A stretch of DNA of 64,000 nucleotides from Candidatus Methylobacter oryzae (GCF_003994235.2 NZ_RYFG02000009.1:62266-126265); one strand, 5' to 3'; positions 17,884-26,865 are shown, counted from the first letter of the stretch. Program-made: numbers and translations. The notes: generated by a model not told the origin, from the sequence alone.

Positions 17884-18244
17884 GACAATTATTTCATGAT
17901 GGAACATTGTCCAAGTCCGGCTTGCTGGAAATGCTGCAGGTTAAACGTTGTAGGAGAGGGGCGTGCCCGCGATGATGGTGCTACACTCGCCTCGTTCCCA
18001 CGCTCCGCGTGGGAATGCAGACCTAAACTAAGCCTGCCGCACATGCGTTGTAAACCCAGAACGTTTTTCATCGCATTGAACAAATGATTGCCGGCTTTAG
18101 AGCTATATATGCGTTCCCACGCGGAGCGTAGGAACGAGGAAATGGAAATGTGCTTCGGGACGCGGATGGCATGTTTGACCGATTACCGGCCTTGCTTTAT
18201 GCTCAAAATCGCCGACTCAATATCAACTCAAAGGCTACAACTGC
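17884..18244. other. Intergenic region with an inverted pair of repeats
   Basis: About 360 bases between the efflux operon and the large plus-strand gene. It holds a CGTTCCCACGC-type palindrome at 17990-18020 and an inverted, slightly diverged copy at 18111-18138. I see no coding frame. The promoter of the 18245 gene probably lies in the last 100 bases. Confidence 0.6.
17990..18138. repeat. CGTTCCCACGC palindromes, two copies in inverse orientation
   Basis: Copy 1 (17990-18020) contains TTCCCACGCTCCGCGTGGGAA, itself a 9-base stem, quoted here by its positions 17995-18015. Copy 2 (18111-18138) is the inverse with one change in the stem. Each can form a hairpin, and the two can also pair with each other around 90 bases. 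Confidence 0.75.
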
Positions 18245-21200
18245 ATGAACCAAAACTACCACGGCTTAGACGCCGGTAACCGCTTCGTTATCGAGCAATA
18301 CAACGACCTTGTCCCATTCGCCAGCTTCCTGCCCGGCATTGCCGGTACGATGGGGCGTCCGGCCTGGGTTTTTTATGTGAATCGGGGGCAGGGCGTAGCC
18401 AGTTTCGGCGTGCGCAATAAAGACGGGGCGTTTCTGGAGTTTTTTCCGGCCGACAAGGCTTATCAATTGACGCCGTCCCGGGGCTTTCGGACTTTCCTGA
18501 AGATTAGCGGCGGCGACCGAATCTTAAATTGCGAGCCGTTCCAGCGCGGTGCGGGGCCGGAGGTCAAGCAACGCCTTTACGTTACGCCCCATGAAGTCGG
18601 TGTCGAAGAGATTAATTCGCCGCTGGGATTCAGCATCCGTGCCGATATGTTCACGTTGCCGGAAGCATCCGTGGCCGGTTTGGTGCGGCGCGTCACTGTC
18701 ACCAATACTTCCGCACAGGCCAAAAAAATACAGATCGTCGACGGCCTGCCGCAAGTGTTGCCTTACGGCATGAACCAATGGATTTTGAAATTCATGAGCC
18801 GGACCTCGGAAGCATTCGTGCGCGTCGAAGGCGTGCGGCAAAACCTGCCGTTTTATCGTTTGAAAGTCTGGCCGACCGACACGCCGCAAGTCGAGCCTAT
18901 CATCGCCAGCAATTTTTTTGCCGGTTTTTTGAACGGCAAGCGTAACGACGTGATCGTCGATGCGGAACGGGTTTTCGGCTTGGCCGGGGATTTTTCCAGG
19001 CCGGAGCGGTTTTTTGCCGGGCAAAGCCTGGATTTCGATAACCAAGTGGTAGGCAACCAAACCCCGTCCGCTTTCCAGGCGTTGACGCTGGAGCTACAGC
19101 CCGGACAAAGCCGGGTGTTTTACGGCTTTTACGGCCATGCCGAATCGCAAGCGGTGATGCAGCAATTCGTCGCCGAGGCCGGCAAGGACGGCTATTTCGA
19201 AGCCAAGCGGGAAAGCAACCGCCGCCTGATCGACGACATCAGCCAAAAAGCGTTCACCGCGACGGCCAAGCCGCTGTTCGACGCCCACGCCCGGCAATGT
19301 TACCTCGACAACGGCCTGCGCGGCGGCTTTCCGAGCCAAGTGCCGGGCGGCGCGCAGTTGTATTTGTTCGGTCGCAAGCACGGCGACTTGGAACGCGATT
19401 ACAACGACTTCCTGTTGCAGGACACGCCGTATTCCGAAGGCAACGGCGATTTTCGCGACGTGCTGCAAAACCGGCGCATGGATTTGTTCTTCGATCCGGC
19501 GCTGGATGCAAAGAACATCCGCTATTTCTTCAACCTGATCCAGCCGGACGGCTACAATCCGTGTTCGTTGCGCAATTCGCGGTTTGCGGTCGAGTCGGCC
19601 GATGCGTTCGCGTCCTATTTCGACCGTTTCCCCGCGCTGGAACAACTGCTGGCGCGCGAATTCAAATACGCCGAATTATGGCAGGTGCTGCAAGCCGCCG
19701 AAGATCGGGAGCCGGTCATTGCAGAGATCCTCGCGCAAGCGCAGGAAGTCATCGATGCCGAATTCGACCGCGGCTATTGGTCGGACCATTGGACCTACCT
19801 GGTCGATCTGCTGGTTGGCTACCAAGCGATTTTCCCGGACCGGCTGCCCGGTTTGTTCCTGGATAAGACTTACACGTTTTTCGATCCGACGCATATTGTG
19901 ATGCCGCGCGCGCAAAAATACGCCGTCACGCCGAATGGCGTGCGCCAATACGGCGCCGTGCAGCACCGGCCCGATAAAACCGATTTGATTAATGCGCGCG
20001 CCCGCCGCCGCTACCAAGTCCGCTCGCAGCAGGGCAGCGGCGATATTGCTGTCACGACGCTGCTCGGAAAAATCCTGACGCTGGTCGCCAACAAACTGGC
20101 GACGCTGGACCCGTTCGGCGTCGGTATCGAAATGGAAGCCGACCGCCCTGGCTGGTGCGACGCACTGAACGGCTTGCCCGGCATTTTGGGCTCGTCGGTC
20201 AACGAAACCATCGAACTGAAGCGGCTGGCCGATTTTACGCTGGCGGCACTGGCCGGCGTTTTCGGCGAATGCTCGCTGCCGGTCGAACTCGCCAAATTCA
20301 TAGACGAGCTGGCGGCATTGCTGAGCCGTGACCTTACGCCGGAACTGTTCTGGCAGCACAGCGGTGCGGCCAAAGAAGCCTATCGCGACAAAGTATTCAT
20401 GGGCTTTGACGGCGCCGAACAAGTGTTGTCGATTGCGTCCGTGCAAGATTTCCTGGCGGCGGTTTCCGGTCATTTGGACGCCGCGATAGCCAGGGCCAAA
20501 GGCCCGCAAGGCATCGTCACTTATTTTGCCTACGAGGCTGAGCAGTACCGGGAACTCGAAAACGGCAAAGCCGAAGTGACCCGCTTCAAGCAAAAAACGC
20601 TGCCGCTGTTTTTGGAAGGTTTCGTCCATGCTCTGCGCATCGCCGGACCGGAAGAAGTCCGGCGCTTATACGATGCGGCGCGCAACTCCGAACTGTTCGA
20701 CCAAAAGTTGGGCATGTACCGTGTCAATGAACCGCTCGGCGAAAATGCGCTGGAACTGGGACGGATCGGGGTTTTCAACTACGGCTGGCTGGAGAATGGA
20801 TCGATCTTCCTGCACATGCATTACAAATTCGTGCTGGAAATGGTTCGGGCCGGCCTGGTGGAGGAGTTTTACGCTGACATCGAAAAGCTGCTGGTCGCGT
20901 TCCGCGATCCTGCCGAATACGGCCGCAATCCGGTTGAAAATTCCAGCTTTTTGGTCAGCAGCGGTTTTGCTATTGACCCACGGCAGCATGGGCGGGGCTG
21001 CGTGGCGCGTCTTTCGGGTTCTACGGTGGAATTTTTGCATCTTTGGACGCATCTTTTCCTGGGGGCGGCTCCGTTTGTGTTAGAGCAAAGCAAGTTGTTG
21101 TTTAAGCCTGAACCGGTGTTGTCGAAGACGTTTTTCTCTACGGACGAGCAATGCGTTAATCCGTTCGGTTTTGAAGAAATATTGCCGGCGCACAGCGCGG

Positions 21201-21409
21201 CCTGCGCTTTGTTCGGGACAACTTTGCTGCTCTATATCAACCCTGAACGTCAAGATACTTTCGGCGATGCTGCCGTTAGGCCTTGCCGCTATTTGTTACA
21301 TGATCGGGACGGCAACATGCGGACCGTGGAAGGTTCGCATCTGGAAGGGCAAGCTGCCGAGGCGCTACGCCAAGGGCAATTTCGGAGAGTGGACGTGGTG
21401 CTTGTTTGA
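18245..21409 (+). CDS. Large GH94-like (clan GH-Q) protein, possible glucan phosphorylase
   Basis: 1054 residues, no signal peptide, so cytoplasmic. The N-terminal 300 residues are beta-rich (MGRPAWVFYVNRGQGVASFGVRNKDGAF...FFPADKAY), as in the beta-sandwich of inverting glycoside phosphorylases. Residues about 350-1000 look like an (alpha/alpha)6 barrel with YSEGNGDFRDVLQNRRMDLFF, comparable with the FRDxxQD catalytic-acid region of GH94 cellobiose phosphorylase. Family GH94 or a long relative such as GH149/GH161 is my best reading. The exact sugar is unknown. It stands alone, though a GH30 gene lies 9 kb away. Confidence 0.6.
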   Translation: MNQNYHGLDAGNRFVIEQYNDLVPFASFLPGIAGTMGRPAWVFYVNRGQGVASFGVRNKDGAFLEFFPADKAYQLTPSRGFRTFLKISGGDRILNCEPFQRGAGPEVKQRLYVTPHEVGVEEINSPLGFSIRADMFTLPEASVAGLVRRVTVTNTSAQAKKIQIVDGLPQVLPYGMNQWILKFMSRTSEAFVRVEGVRQNLPFYRLKVWPTDTPQVEPIIASNFFAGFLNGKRNDVIVDAERVFGLAGDFSRPERFFAGQSLDFDNQVVGNQTPSAFQALTLELQPGQSRVFYGFYGHAESQAVMQQFVAEAGKDGYFEAKRESNRRLIDDISQKAFTATAKPLFDAHARQCYLDNGLRGGFPSQVPGGAQLYLFGRKHGDLERDYNDFLLQDTPYSEGNGDFRDVLQNRRMDLFFDPALDAKNIRYFFNLIQPDGYNPCSLRNSRFAVESADAFASYFDRFPALEQLLAREFKYAELWQVLQAAEDREPVIAEILAQAQEVIDAEFDRGYWSDHWTYLVDLLVGYQAIFPDRLPGLFLDKTYTFFDPTHIVMPRAQKYAVTPNGVRQYGAVQHRPDKTDLINARARRRYQVRSQQGSGDIAVTTLLGKILTLVANKLATLDPFGVGIEMEADRPGWCDALNGLPGILGSSVNETIELKRLADFTLAALAGVFGECSLPVELAKFIDELAALLSRDLTPELFWQHSGAAKEAYRDKVFMGFDGAEQVLSIASVQDFLAAVSGHLDAAIARAKGPQGIVTYFAYEAEQYRELENGKAEVTRFKQKTLPLFLEGFVHALRIAGPEEVRRLYDAARNSELFDQKLGMYRVNEPLGENALELGRIGVFNYGWLENGSIFLHMHYKFVLEMVRAGLVEEFYADIEKLLVAFRDPAEYGRNPVENSSFLVSSGFAIDPRQHGRGCVARLSGSTVEFLHLWTHLFLGAAPFVLEQSKLLFKPEPVLSKTFFSTDEQCVNPFGFEEILPAHSAACALFGTTLLLYINPERQDTFGDAAVRPCRYLLHDRDGNMRTVEGSHLEGQAAEALRQGQFRRVDVVLV

Positions 21410-21436
21410 TCTAGCTTTTTAAGTTAGCCTTTTCCA

Positions 21437-21691
21437 ATGGGAAAACACGATAAATTAATCGATAAAATTCTTCGCGGGACTTCAGACGCGAATATTCCAT
21501 TTGATGATCTTCGGGGCTTATTGATTCGTTTAGGCTTCGATGAACGGATACGTGGAAGCCACCATGTTTATCGTAAAGAAGGCATCGAAGAGAAAATAAA
21601 TCTTCAGCAGGATGACAATAAAGCCAAGCCATATCAGGTTCGGCAAGTCCGATTCATAATCATCAAATACCATTTAGCGGATGAAATATGA
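21437..21691 (+). CDS. hicA: HicA-type mRNA interferase toxin
   Basis: 84 residues with a dsRBD-like fold: the helix DLRGLLIRLGFDERI, then the conserved GSHHVYRKEG with the catalytic His, and a C-terminal KPYQVRQVR segment. HicA cleaves mRNA until bound by HicB. It overlaps the hicB start by ATGA. It sits 27 bases after the large GH94-like gene with no clear own ribosome site. It is slightly longer than the usual 60-70 residues. Confidence 0.85.
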   Translation: MGKHDKLIDKILRGTSDANIPFDDLRGLLIRLGFDERIRGSHHVYRKEGIEEKINLQQDDNKAKPYQVRQVRFIIIKYHLADEI

Positions 21692-21903
21692 CATACAAAT
21701 ACGAGACCATTCTATATTGGAGCAAGGAAGACGACGCTTTTATCGCCGAAGTCCCCGAACTTCCCGGTTGCATGGCGCATGGAGCCTCCCAAGAAGAAGC
21801 GCTTGCGAATGCAAATGAGGCTATTGGGCTTTGGCTGGATACGGCAGCAGAATTCGGTGACCCAATTCCTGAGCCCAAGGGGCGTCGGCTTATGTATGCT
21901 TAA
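21688..21903 (+). CDS. hicB: HicB-type antitoxin (short form)
   Basis: 71 residues of the partial RNase H-like fold: YETILYWSKEDDAFIAEVPELPGCMAHGASQEEALANANEAI. This is the HicB_like domain without the C-terminal DNA-binding tail, as in many short HicB proteins. It follows and overlaps hicA by 4 bases, the standard order, so autoregulation by this protein itself is unlikely without a DNA-binding part. Confidence 0.87.
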   Translation: MTYKYETILYWSKEDDAFIAEVPELPGCMAHGASQEEALANANEAIGLWLDTAAEFGDPIPEPKGRRLMYA

Positions 21904-21989
21904 ATGTTGGGTGACGAAAAGATGCTGTTCAATATAATGCACGGCTCAAGACCTGACCCCGCTGTTGCTATTAAAATACAGGAGCCATC

Positions 21990-22330
21990 ATGACAACCCT
22001 TACCTTCGATACTCACGAATTTATCAAGGAACTGAAAAATGCCGGATTCAGAGCAACAAGCTGAAGCCATCACCAAACTCCAAAAAACCGCGATCAGCAG
22101 CACCCTGGAACAAGCCAAGCATGACTATCAAACTGGACGATTTAGCCACTAAGCGGGATTTAAAAGAGTTGGAGTTAAAAGTCGATGCAAGCATTAGAGA
22201 ACTGGAGTTAAAAGTTGCCAAAGACATTGCCGAATCCAAAGCTGAATTAGTTCGTTGGGTCGTCGGTGTTGGCGTGTTGCAAATGACTTTAATCGTGGGG
22301 CTTATGTTGAAATTAACTCATTCGATTTAG
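21990..22330 (+). pseudogene. DUF1640 coiled-coil membrane protein, broken by two frameshifts
   Basis: A good AGGAG site 6 bases before ATG 21990 starts a peptide MTTLTFDTHEFIKELKNAGF that stops after 24 codons. The expected continuation (EQQAEAITKLQKTAISSTLEQAKHDYQ) is in a second frame from about 22050, and the rest (LDDLATKRDLKELELK..., then a C-terminal membrane helix ending LTHSI) is in a third frame from about 22137. Apparent lesions are a loss of 2 bases near 22045-22050 and an extra A near 22133. The intact family has an N-terminal helix, a coiled coil and one C-terminal membrane anchor. Confidence 0.82.
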
Positions 22331-22391
22331 TCACGGGGCGAGTTATTTATACTTGCGCCATGCATGGGCAAGCAAAAAGCTATTACCCAGT

Positions 22392-22589
22392 TTGGCTGTT
22401 ACCCGACTTGACGTTTCATTTGAAGTTATTGAACGCGCTATCCAACTGCGCCTGAGACGAAGCATGGGATTGGCGGATGCAATGATTGCGGCGACTTACT
22501 AATTATCGCTGGTAACCCGTAACACCCGAAATTTTCAGTGGATTTCAGAATTGGGGCTAATTGCCCCGTTGGAGGACTCCAGCCCATGA
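22392..22589 (+). pseudogene. VapC-type PIN-domain toxin, C-terminal remnant
   Basis: Reads as VSFEVIERAIQLRLRRSMG-LADAMIAATY, an in-frame stop (22500-22502), then LSLVTRNTRNFQWISELGLI. This is the second half of a PIN ribonuclease, with the conserved acidic residue in LADAMIAAT and the VTRNTRNF motif. The N-terminal half with the first catalytic Asp is missing, and a few codons are lost at the stop. No VapB partner is seen nearby. Confidence 0.78.
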
Positions 22590-22664
22590 GTTTAGAATTC
22601 TGGTTTAAATTGTAGTGCATCAAGTCCCTTAGCTTTACATTAAAAAATTCAGGAATAAACAAGT

Positions 22665-23432
22665 ATGAGCCCATCATTCATAGTCGCACTAGAGCCAACT
22701 CTTGGCACTCTTGCACGGTTATTTGCGTCCGAAGGAGCTGCGCAGGAAGTTGCCGTGTTAACCTATTGCACCCCTGAAATCATAGAGTCGCACTACGATA
22801 GTTGGAATGGTGGCACGACATACTACAACTTAATCTTGCATGCTCCGCTCAATCTTTACCCACAGATTGAGGCAGACAAAGGGAAACTAGAGTCCGCGAT
22901 TCTCAAGAAATTTGAGGTTATCGCCAACAAGACTCCCAATGATCTTCTGGGTGCCGTCATCATTTCACCTGCCATCGTTGAAGACCCTCAATGGCGAGAG
23001 AAAGCAGCGGCTTGGCTATCCGGCTCTAAAATCTCCAATCAAGGCAGAGTCAGATCCGACAATGTAGCGCCATTATCTGTTGACGGACTTATATTTCGAT
23101 CACAGCCAGAAATCCACCTATACAGAGCATTAAAGTCAATCGGCGTTTCATTCGCTCCTCTGCCTGTTTTCATTCGTGGCGGTACAGAGTACAAACGAAT
23201 TGAACCCGATTTCGTAATCATCCATGGCGGGCTTGTCATGGTCGTTGAAGTTGACGGTGACACAGTTCATCAAGAAACACCGGCAGAAGCTCACGCACGC
23301 ACCACAATGCTTCTGCATGAGGGCGTGTATTTCGAGCGCATAAAATCCAGTGAATGCGACTCTTCAGGAAAAGCAAAGGCTGCTGCTGATCGTCTTTTTC
23401 AAGTGCTCAAGAAAATTCAAGCAGCGAAATAG
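22665..23432 (+). CDS. PD-(D/E)XK nuclease-like protein
   Basis: 255 residues, no signal peptide. The C-terminal half looks like a restriction-endonuclease-like fold: SQPEIHLYRALKSIG (Glu149), then RIEPDFVII (Asp182) and MVVEVDGDT (Glu195-Val-Asp197), followed by a basic helix HARTTMLLHEGVYFERI. The last catalytic position is Asp instead of Lys. The N-terminal 110 residues (YYNLILHAPLNLYPQIEADKGKLE) form a separate alpha/beta region I do not recognise. It lies after hicAB and two pseudogenes, which suggests acquired DNA. Defence is a plausible role but is not shown. Confidence 0.62.
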   Translation: MSPSFIVALEPTLGTLARLFASEGAAQEVAVLTYCTPEIIESHYDSWNGGTTYYNLILHAPLNLYPQIEADKGKLESAILKKFEVIANKTPNDLLGAVIISPAIVEDPQWREKAAAWLSGSKISNQGRVRSDNVAPLSVDGLIFRSQPEIHLYRALKSIGVSFAPLPVFIRGGTEYKRIEPDFVIIHGGLVMVVEVDGDTVHQETPAEAHARTTMLLHEGVYFERIKSSECDSSGKAKAAADRLFQVLKKIQAAK

Positions 23433-23700
23433 AGGGGCATAGGATGGGCAAAGAAACGAAGCCTATCAATCGCGAGCGATGCGCCTCCTGACGTCGGCGC
23501 CGGAATCCAATCGTACTGGATATTTTGATTATCGAAATAAATTGTCCGTTGCAATGCCTTAAAAACGCCCCTGATCTTTTGGTATTTGTAAACGGCGCGC
23601 ACCGGACTTTGCCGCCGGTCAAGGCCGTAAGTGCGGAAGACAGGAAGAAGTAGCCCGTATGCATCGTAGCGGAATACAGGATGAGCCGCTATCGTCCCAA

Positions 23701-24885
23701 CTATTCGTAACCGGCTTTGAGCAATAAATAAACGCCTATTCCGACCATCGCCAAGCCGCTGACCAACTTGAGCCAGCGTCCTTCCTTTTCCTGCAACCGG
23801 CGCTGGCTTAGCGTGACGACGCCTATGGTCAGGACGATGACGTCGTCGAACATATAAGCCGCGTTGTACAGCAACAGGTAGCCGTAGTAACTGAAATCGT
23901 CCAACTGCTTCATGGTTAGGATTCGCGTGTACAGCGCGGGAAATCCGGAAGTGCACATGAATTCGACGATTTGCACTAACACGGCCAGCACGACGGCTCC
24001 GAGCATGGCGCCGAGAAGGTTAGGGGATTGGATGATTTTTCTGAGCCGGGCGTAGATGCCGGGTTTGGCCGCATCGGGAATTTTTAGCGAAAAGCCCAAG
24101 CCGTAAAAGCGGAAATCTTTCAGGTTAATGAGGCCTACCAATAACGCGATAACGGCAATTGCGATTTCGGAGGCGCGGGACAGTCCGATCAGCAGGAACA
24201 GGTTCAGCCAGGCTGCCATAAAAATAAAATACACCAAGCCTTCCACGGCAACGAAAGTCCCTGCGACAGCCAACATGCGAGCCCGGTCGTTCATCGACGC
24301 CAACAACGAAATCATCAACACCAGTACCCAGATCGAACACGGATTGAAGCCGTCCAAAAGGCCTATCGCCAGCGTAAACAACGGCAAGCCTATGTCGTCC
24401 AGCGACAGTTTTCGGCCGAAGAAATCGATAGTTTGCATAGCCGCGTCCGGCTCCGCCTCGCAGGACAGCGATTCAGTCACGGAGCAACTGCCGGCATCCT
24501 GGCCCGGTTGCGTGCGGATTTGTTTCAGCGCATTGCGGATCAGCAAGCCGGTATGGGCTTCTTCCGAATAACCGAAGATCAATTGCCCGCCGATTTGGAA
24601 AGCCGGCACCTTGGCCGACTTCATGCCTTGGTTCTCGGCGAGCCGTTGCAATTGCGCCAACGCGAACGGCTCCTGTTTGATGTCGTGAATAACAATATTC
24701 AGCGCCGGCTGCTCGCGTTTGAGAACTTCCAAAAAAGCTTCCGCAGCGGTGCAGTGAGGACAGCCCTGTTGTACAAAAACCTCAATATTGGCCGGCGGCG
24801 CATCGGCGAACGCGCTTGGCTGCAGGAAACAGGCGGGCAGCCATATAAAAAACCAGTGCCAGCGGTTTATTGCTATCGTATTCAA
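23701..24885 (-). CDS. Glutaredoxin-like domain fused to a DsbD/CcdA-like membrane domain
   Basis: 394 residues. After a signal peptide (to about Ala27), residues 33-110 form a thioredoxin-fold domain with CPHC (Cys42 and Cys45) and a cis-Pro segment AKVPAFQIGG. From about 165 on there are six to seven membrane helices with the paired Cys of CcdA/DsbD proteins in GFNPCSIWVL and EFMCTSGFP. It probably carries electrons across the membrane to the periplasmic thiol domain. An extra loop pair (SCSVTESLSC) lies between the domains. The final acceptor is unknown. Confidence 0.85.
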   Translation of the reverse strand: MNTIAINRWHWFFIWLPACFLQPSAFADAPPANIEVFVQQGCPHCTAAEAFLEVLKREQPALNIVIHDIKQEPFALAQLQRLAENQGMKSAKVPAFQIGGQLIFGYSEEAHTGLLIRNALKQIRTQPGQDAGSCSVTESLSCEAEPDAAMQTIDFFGRKLSLDDIGLPLFTLAIGLLDGFNPCSIWVLVLMISLLASMNDRARMLAVAGTFVAVEGLVYFIFMAAWLNLFLLIGLSRASEIAIAVIALLVGLINLKDFRFYGLGFSLKIPDAAKPGIYARLRKIIQSPNLLGAMLGAVVLAVLVQIVEFMCTSGFPALYTRILTMKQLDDFSYYGYLLLYNAAYMFDDVIVLTIGVVTLSQRRLQEKEGRWLKLVSGLAMVGIGVYLLLKAGYE

Positions 24886-25022
24886 GGTCGGTCTCCGTCA
24901 AGGCGATTGCGCTATTAAACAACACGAACGCGGCCAAGCGCTACTCGTCGGTGCAAGTTCGAATTATTTCGGCCGGGCAGCACGGCCCGAGCGCTTGTAG
25001 TCTTTAAAATCGGTTGCCTCAT

Positions 25023-25937
25023 TTAAAAGATTTTAATCAGCTGCCGGTCTTTAATCTCTTCATATGACGGACAAAATTTTAAATTAGCAGGACATTTTTT
25101 AACGATTTGCGCATTCGATTGATCGGTAAAATTAATTTCTTGCCACGGGAAGTAATTAGCGGCATCCGGTTTTTCGTTTTCGGTAAATAATCTTGCATGA
25201 TTGCCTTCCAGTTTGCCGGTAAGGGAGCGCCAAGTCTTAGTGTCGTCTTCAAGTTGTTCCAGTGCGCCTTGCATGATGCCGGCGTAGGAAGCTTGCTCGG
25301 CCGGATAAAACTGGGATACGGCATTTTGGTTTTTGACCGTTACCGGGTAACCGGTAAATTGATAGTCCTGCGGGTGTATTGAGGCCAGCGGTATACGGTC
25401 GATGGCGACAACCGCGCCGGTTGCTGCATCGGTAAGCGATATGATGCCGGTGCGGTCGATAATAAGCATTCGGTTTAGTTGCGTTGAAGAGATACAGCCG
25501 AAGTATTCGACGCAATTGAAAGTTTTTGTTGCGGTATTGCCGTGAAGCGTCTTCGGGATATTGGTGTTCGAAATAGTGCTCATGCGTTCGGTGACCAGCC
25601 GTTCGCCTCTGTCGTTAATGATTTTATTGTCAGCGGAAATATAAAACCTGCCGTCTCTGGTGTAAGCATGAGAACCGTCGCTCAGCTCCAATATGAAAAA
25701 GCCCTCTCCGGTTATCGCTAAATCCAAGTCCTGATCGGTAGAACGGATAGCGCCTTGTATAAACGGCGGCAACATGCCGCTCTGTTGGCTTAATTCCGCA
25801 ACGGCTATCGCATCGGCCGATTGATGTATCGAATAAAAAGTGCCGTCGTCGTTGTCCTTCCAGACTCCCGAATAATTTATGTCCGCATGAGTCATAGCGC
25901 TGAAAAAGACGAGGATGCCGAAAATTAAAAAGTTCAT
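25023..25937 (-). CDS. Secreted protein with a flagellar-hook-like (FlgE/F/G) core motif
   Basis: 304 residues with a signal peptide (cut after about Ala18, THA-DIN). Residues 62-115 closely resemble the central motif of rod and hook proteins: ST-DQDLDLAITGEGFFILEL, then AYTRDGRF and DNKIINDRGERLV. The typical N- and C-terminal heptad helices of flagellar axial proteins are not clear, though residues about 215-245 (AEQASYAGIMQGALEQLEDD) resemble the C-terminal helix. No flagellar genes are in the window. The C-terminal 60 residues hold two Cys. Function unknown. Confidence 0.7.
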   Translation of the reverse strand: MNFLIFGILVFFSAMTHADINYSGVWKDNDDGTFYSIHQSADAIAVAELSQQSGMLPPFIQGAIRSTDQDLDLAITGEGFFILELSDGSHAYTRDGRFYISADNKIINDRGERLVTERMSTISNTNIPKTLHGNTATKTFNCVEYFGCISSTQLNRMLIIDRTGIISLTDAATGAVVAIDRIPLASIHPQDYQFTGYPVTVKNQNAVSQFYPAEQASYAGIMQGALEQLEDDTKTWRSLTGKLEGNHARLFTENEKPDAANYFPWQEINFTDQSNAQIVKKCPANLKFCPSYEEIKDRQLIKIF

Positions 25938-26436
25938 GATGTTCTCCTGGAGAATAGGGTGAGCGTCGAAAAATAATTACCGCTGAAAATAAAGCAAAGA
26001 TCGAGCCATAAATTAATTAAGCAGTGAAGTTAGCATGTTAGGTTCATGCTTTTCGAGGCTGAGGAGGGGGTAGTCTGGTGAAGCCATTTTTATGGCGTTA
26101 GCTTCTTCAAGACTTGATGAAGCATAGATGAATTTGGGGGCGAAGCTGCGATCTGTCGCCTGCTCATCCATGGACGCTGTTGATTTTGCATCCAAATGGG
26201 GTTAAAACTGGCATGGGCGGATAATGTGCCATTCCCAGTTAAAAGGATGTCGAACTTAATGAATGTTTTAATTTTAAAGACCAACAATTGCCGCGGTGAA
26301 GTGCCGTCGCCCCTAGCGCAAGTCATTATCGTTAGCCAATCCGGGCAGTCGATCATGAAAAAATCCTTATACCCAAAGGGAATAAGTAGGGTTTAAGCGG
26401 GCCAGCCGTTCAACTCAGCTTTAAAGAGAAACCACT
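25938..26436. other. Intergenic region, 499 bases
   Basis: Between the hook-like protein gene and a small plus-strand gene. It contains no frame I can support. A family A repeat occupies 26367-26426. The short minus-strand frames around 26013-26356 have no recognisable domain and no ribosome site. Confidence 0.5.
26367..26426 (-). repeat. Dispersed palindromic repeat, family A, copy 3
   Basis: Minus-strand copy: read on that strand it starts CTTTAAAGCTGAGTTGAACG and ends near CCCTTTGGGTATAAG. It ends 10 bases before the next gene, so that gene's leader transcript includes it. Confidence 0.8.
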
Positions 26437-26865
26437 ATGAAATATAAAAATGCCGAACCCAAAGTGTTCGTTATTCCACGCAGTAAAGATTTGCAAGACC
26501 CTGTGTTTCACAATAAGGCAGTGTTGCACAAACAGTTGTTTTGTACTTTGGCTTTCGCCGTTGGATTTCTTTTCTCCGCATCTGTTGCCGCCAACAGCAT
26601 GGAGGTGGAAGCCGCCATTGATTTGATGAAGCAATCGCACATGGAGCAATGCCAAAAAATAAAAATCAAGAGGGAACTCCTGATAGCCCACCAGAATCAC
26701 GACCAAGCCAGGCTAAAAGCTTTAAGCCCCGAGCTTGATGCGATTAATCAACGCCTCAAACCGACGGAAGACAAACTAAAAATTTTAAAAGCCGCGATGA
26801 TGAAAAACCCCGACGACGAAAGCGATTTTGCAACCGCGATGCTCCACTTGGATGCATGCAAGTGA
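26437..26865 (+). CDS. Hypothetical exported or membrane-anchored helical protein
   Basis: 142 residues. A hydrophobic stretch at about 34-52 (LFCTLAFAVGFLFSASVAANS) follows a 30-residue basic N-terminus and could be a signal anchor or a late signal peptide. The rest is helical and charged (IKIKRELLIAHQNHDQARLKALSPELDAINQRLKP), with two Cys. I do not recognise it. A later start would give a normal signal peptide, but no in-frame Met precedes the hydrophobic part. Confidence 0.55.
   Translation: MKYKNAEPKVFVIPRSKDLQDPVFHNKAVLHKQLFCTLAFAVGFLFSASVAANSMEVEAAIDLMKQSHMEQCQKIKIKRELLIAHQNHDQARLKALSPELDAINQRLKPTEDKLKILKAAMMKNPDDESDFATAMLHLDACK

Noticed and set aside
19676-20629. A long open frame on the minus strand inside the GH94-like gene
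   Set aside because: Arg/Gln-rich, no ribosome site or family, antisense to a clear gene; an effect of GC-rich codon use.
23417-23700. Minus-strand frame after the glutaredoxin/DsbD-like gene that reads like protein (RYDAYGLLLPVFRTYGL)
   Set aside because: No start codon or ribosome site outside the neighbouring gene and no recognised family; perhaps an old remnant.
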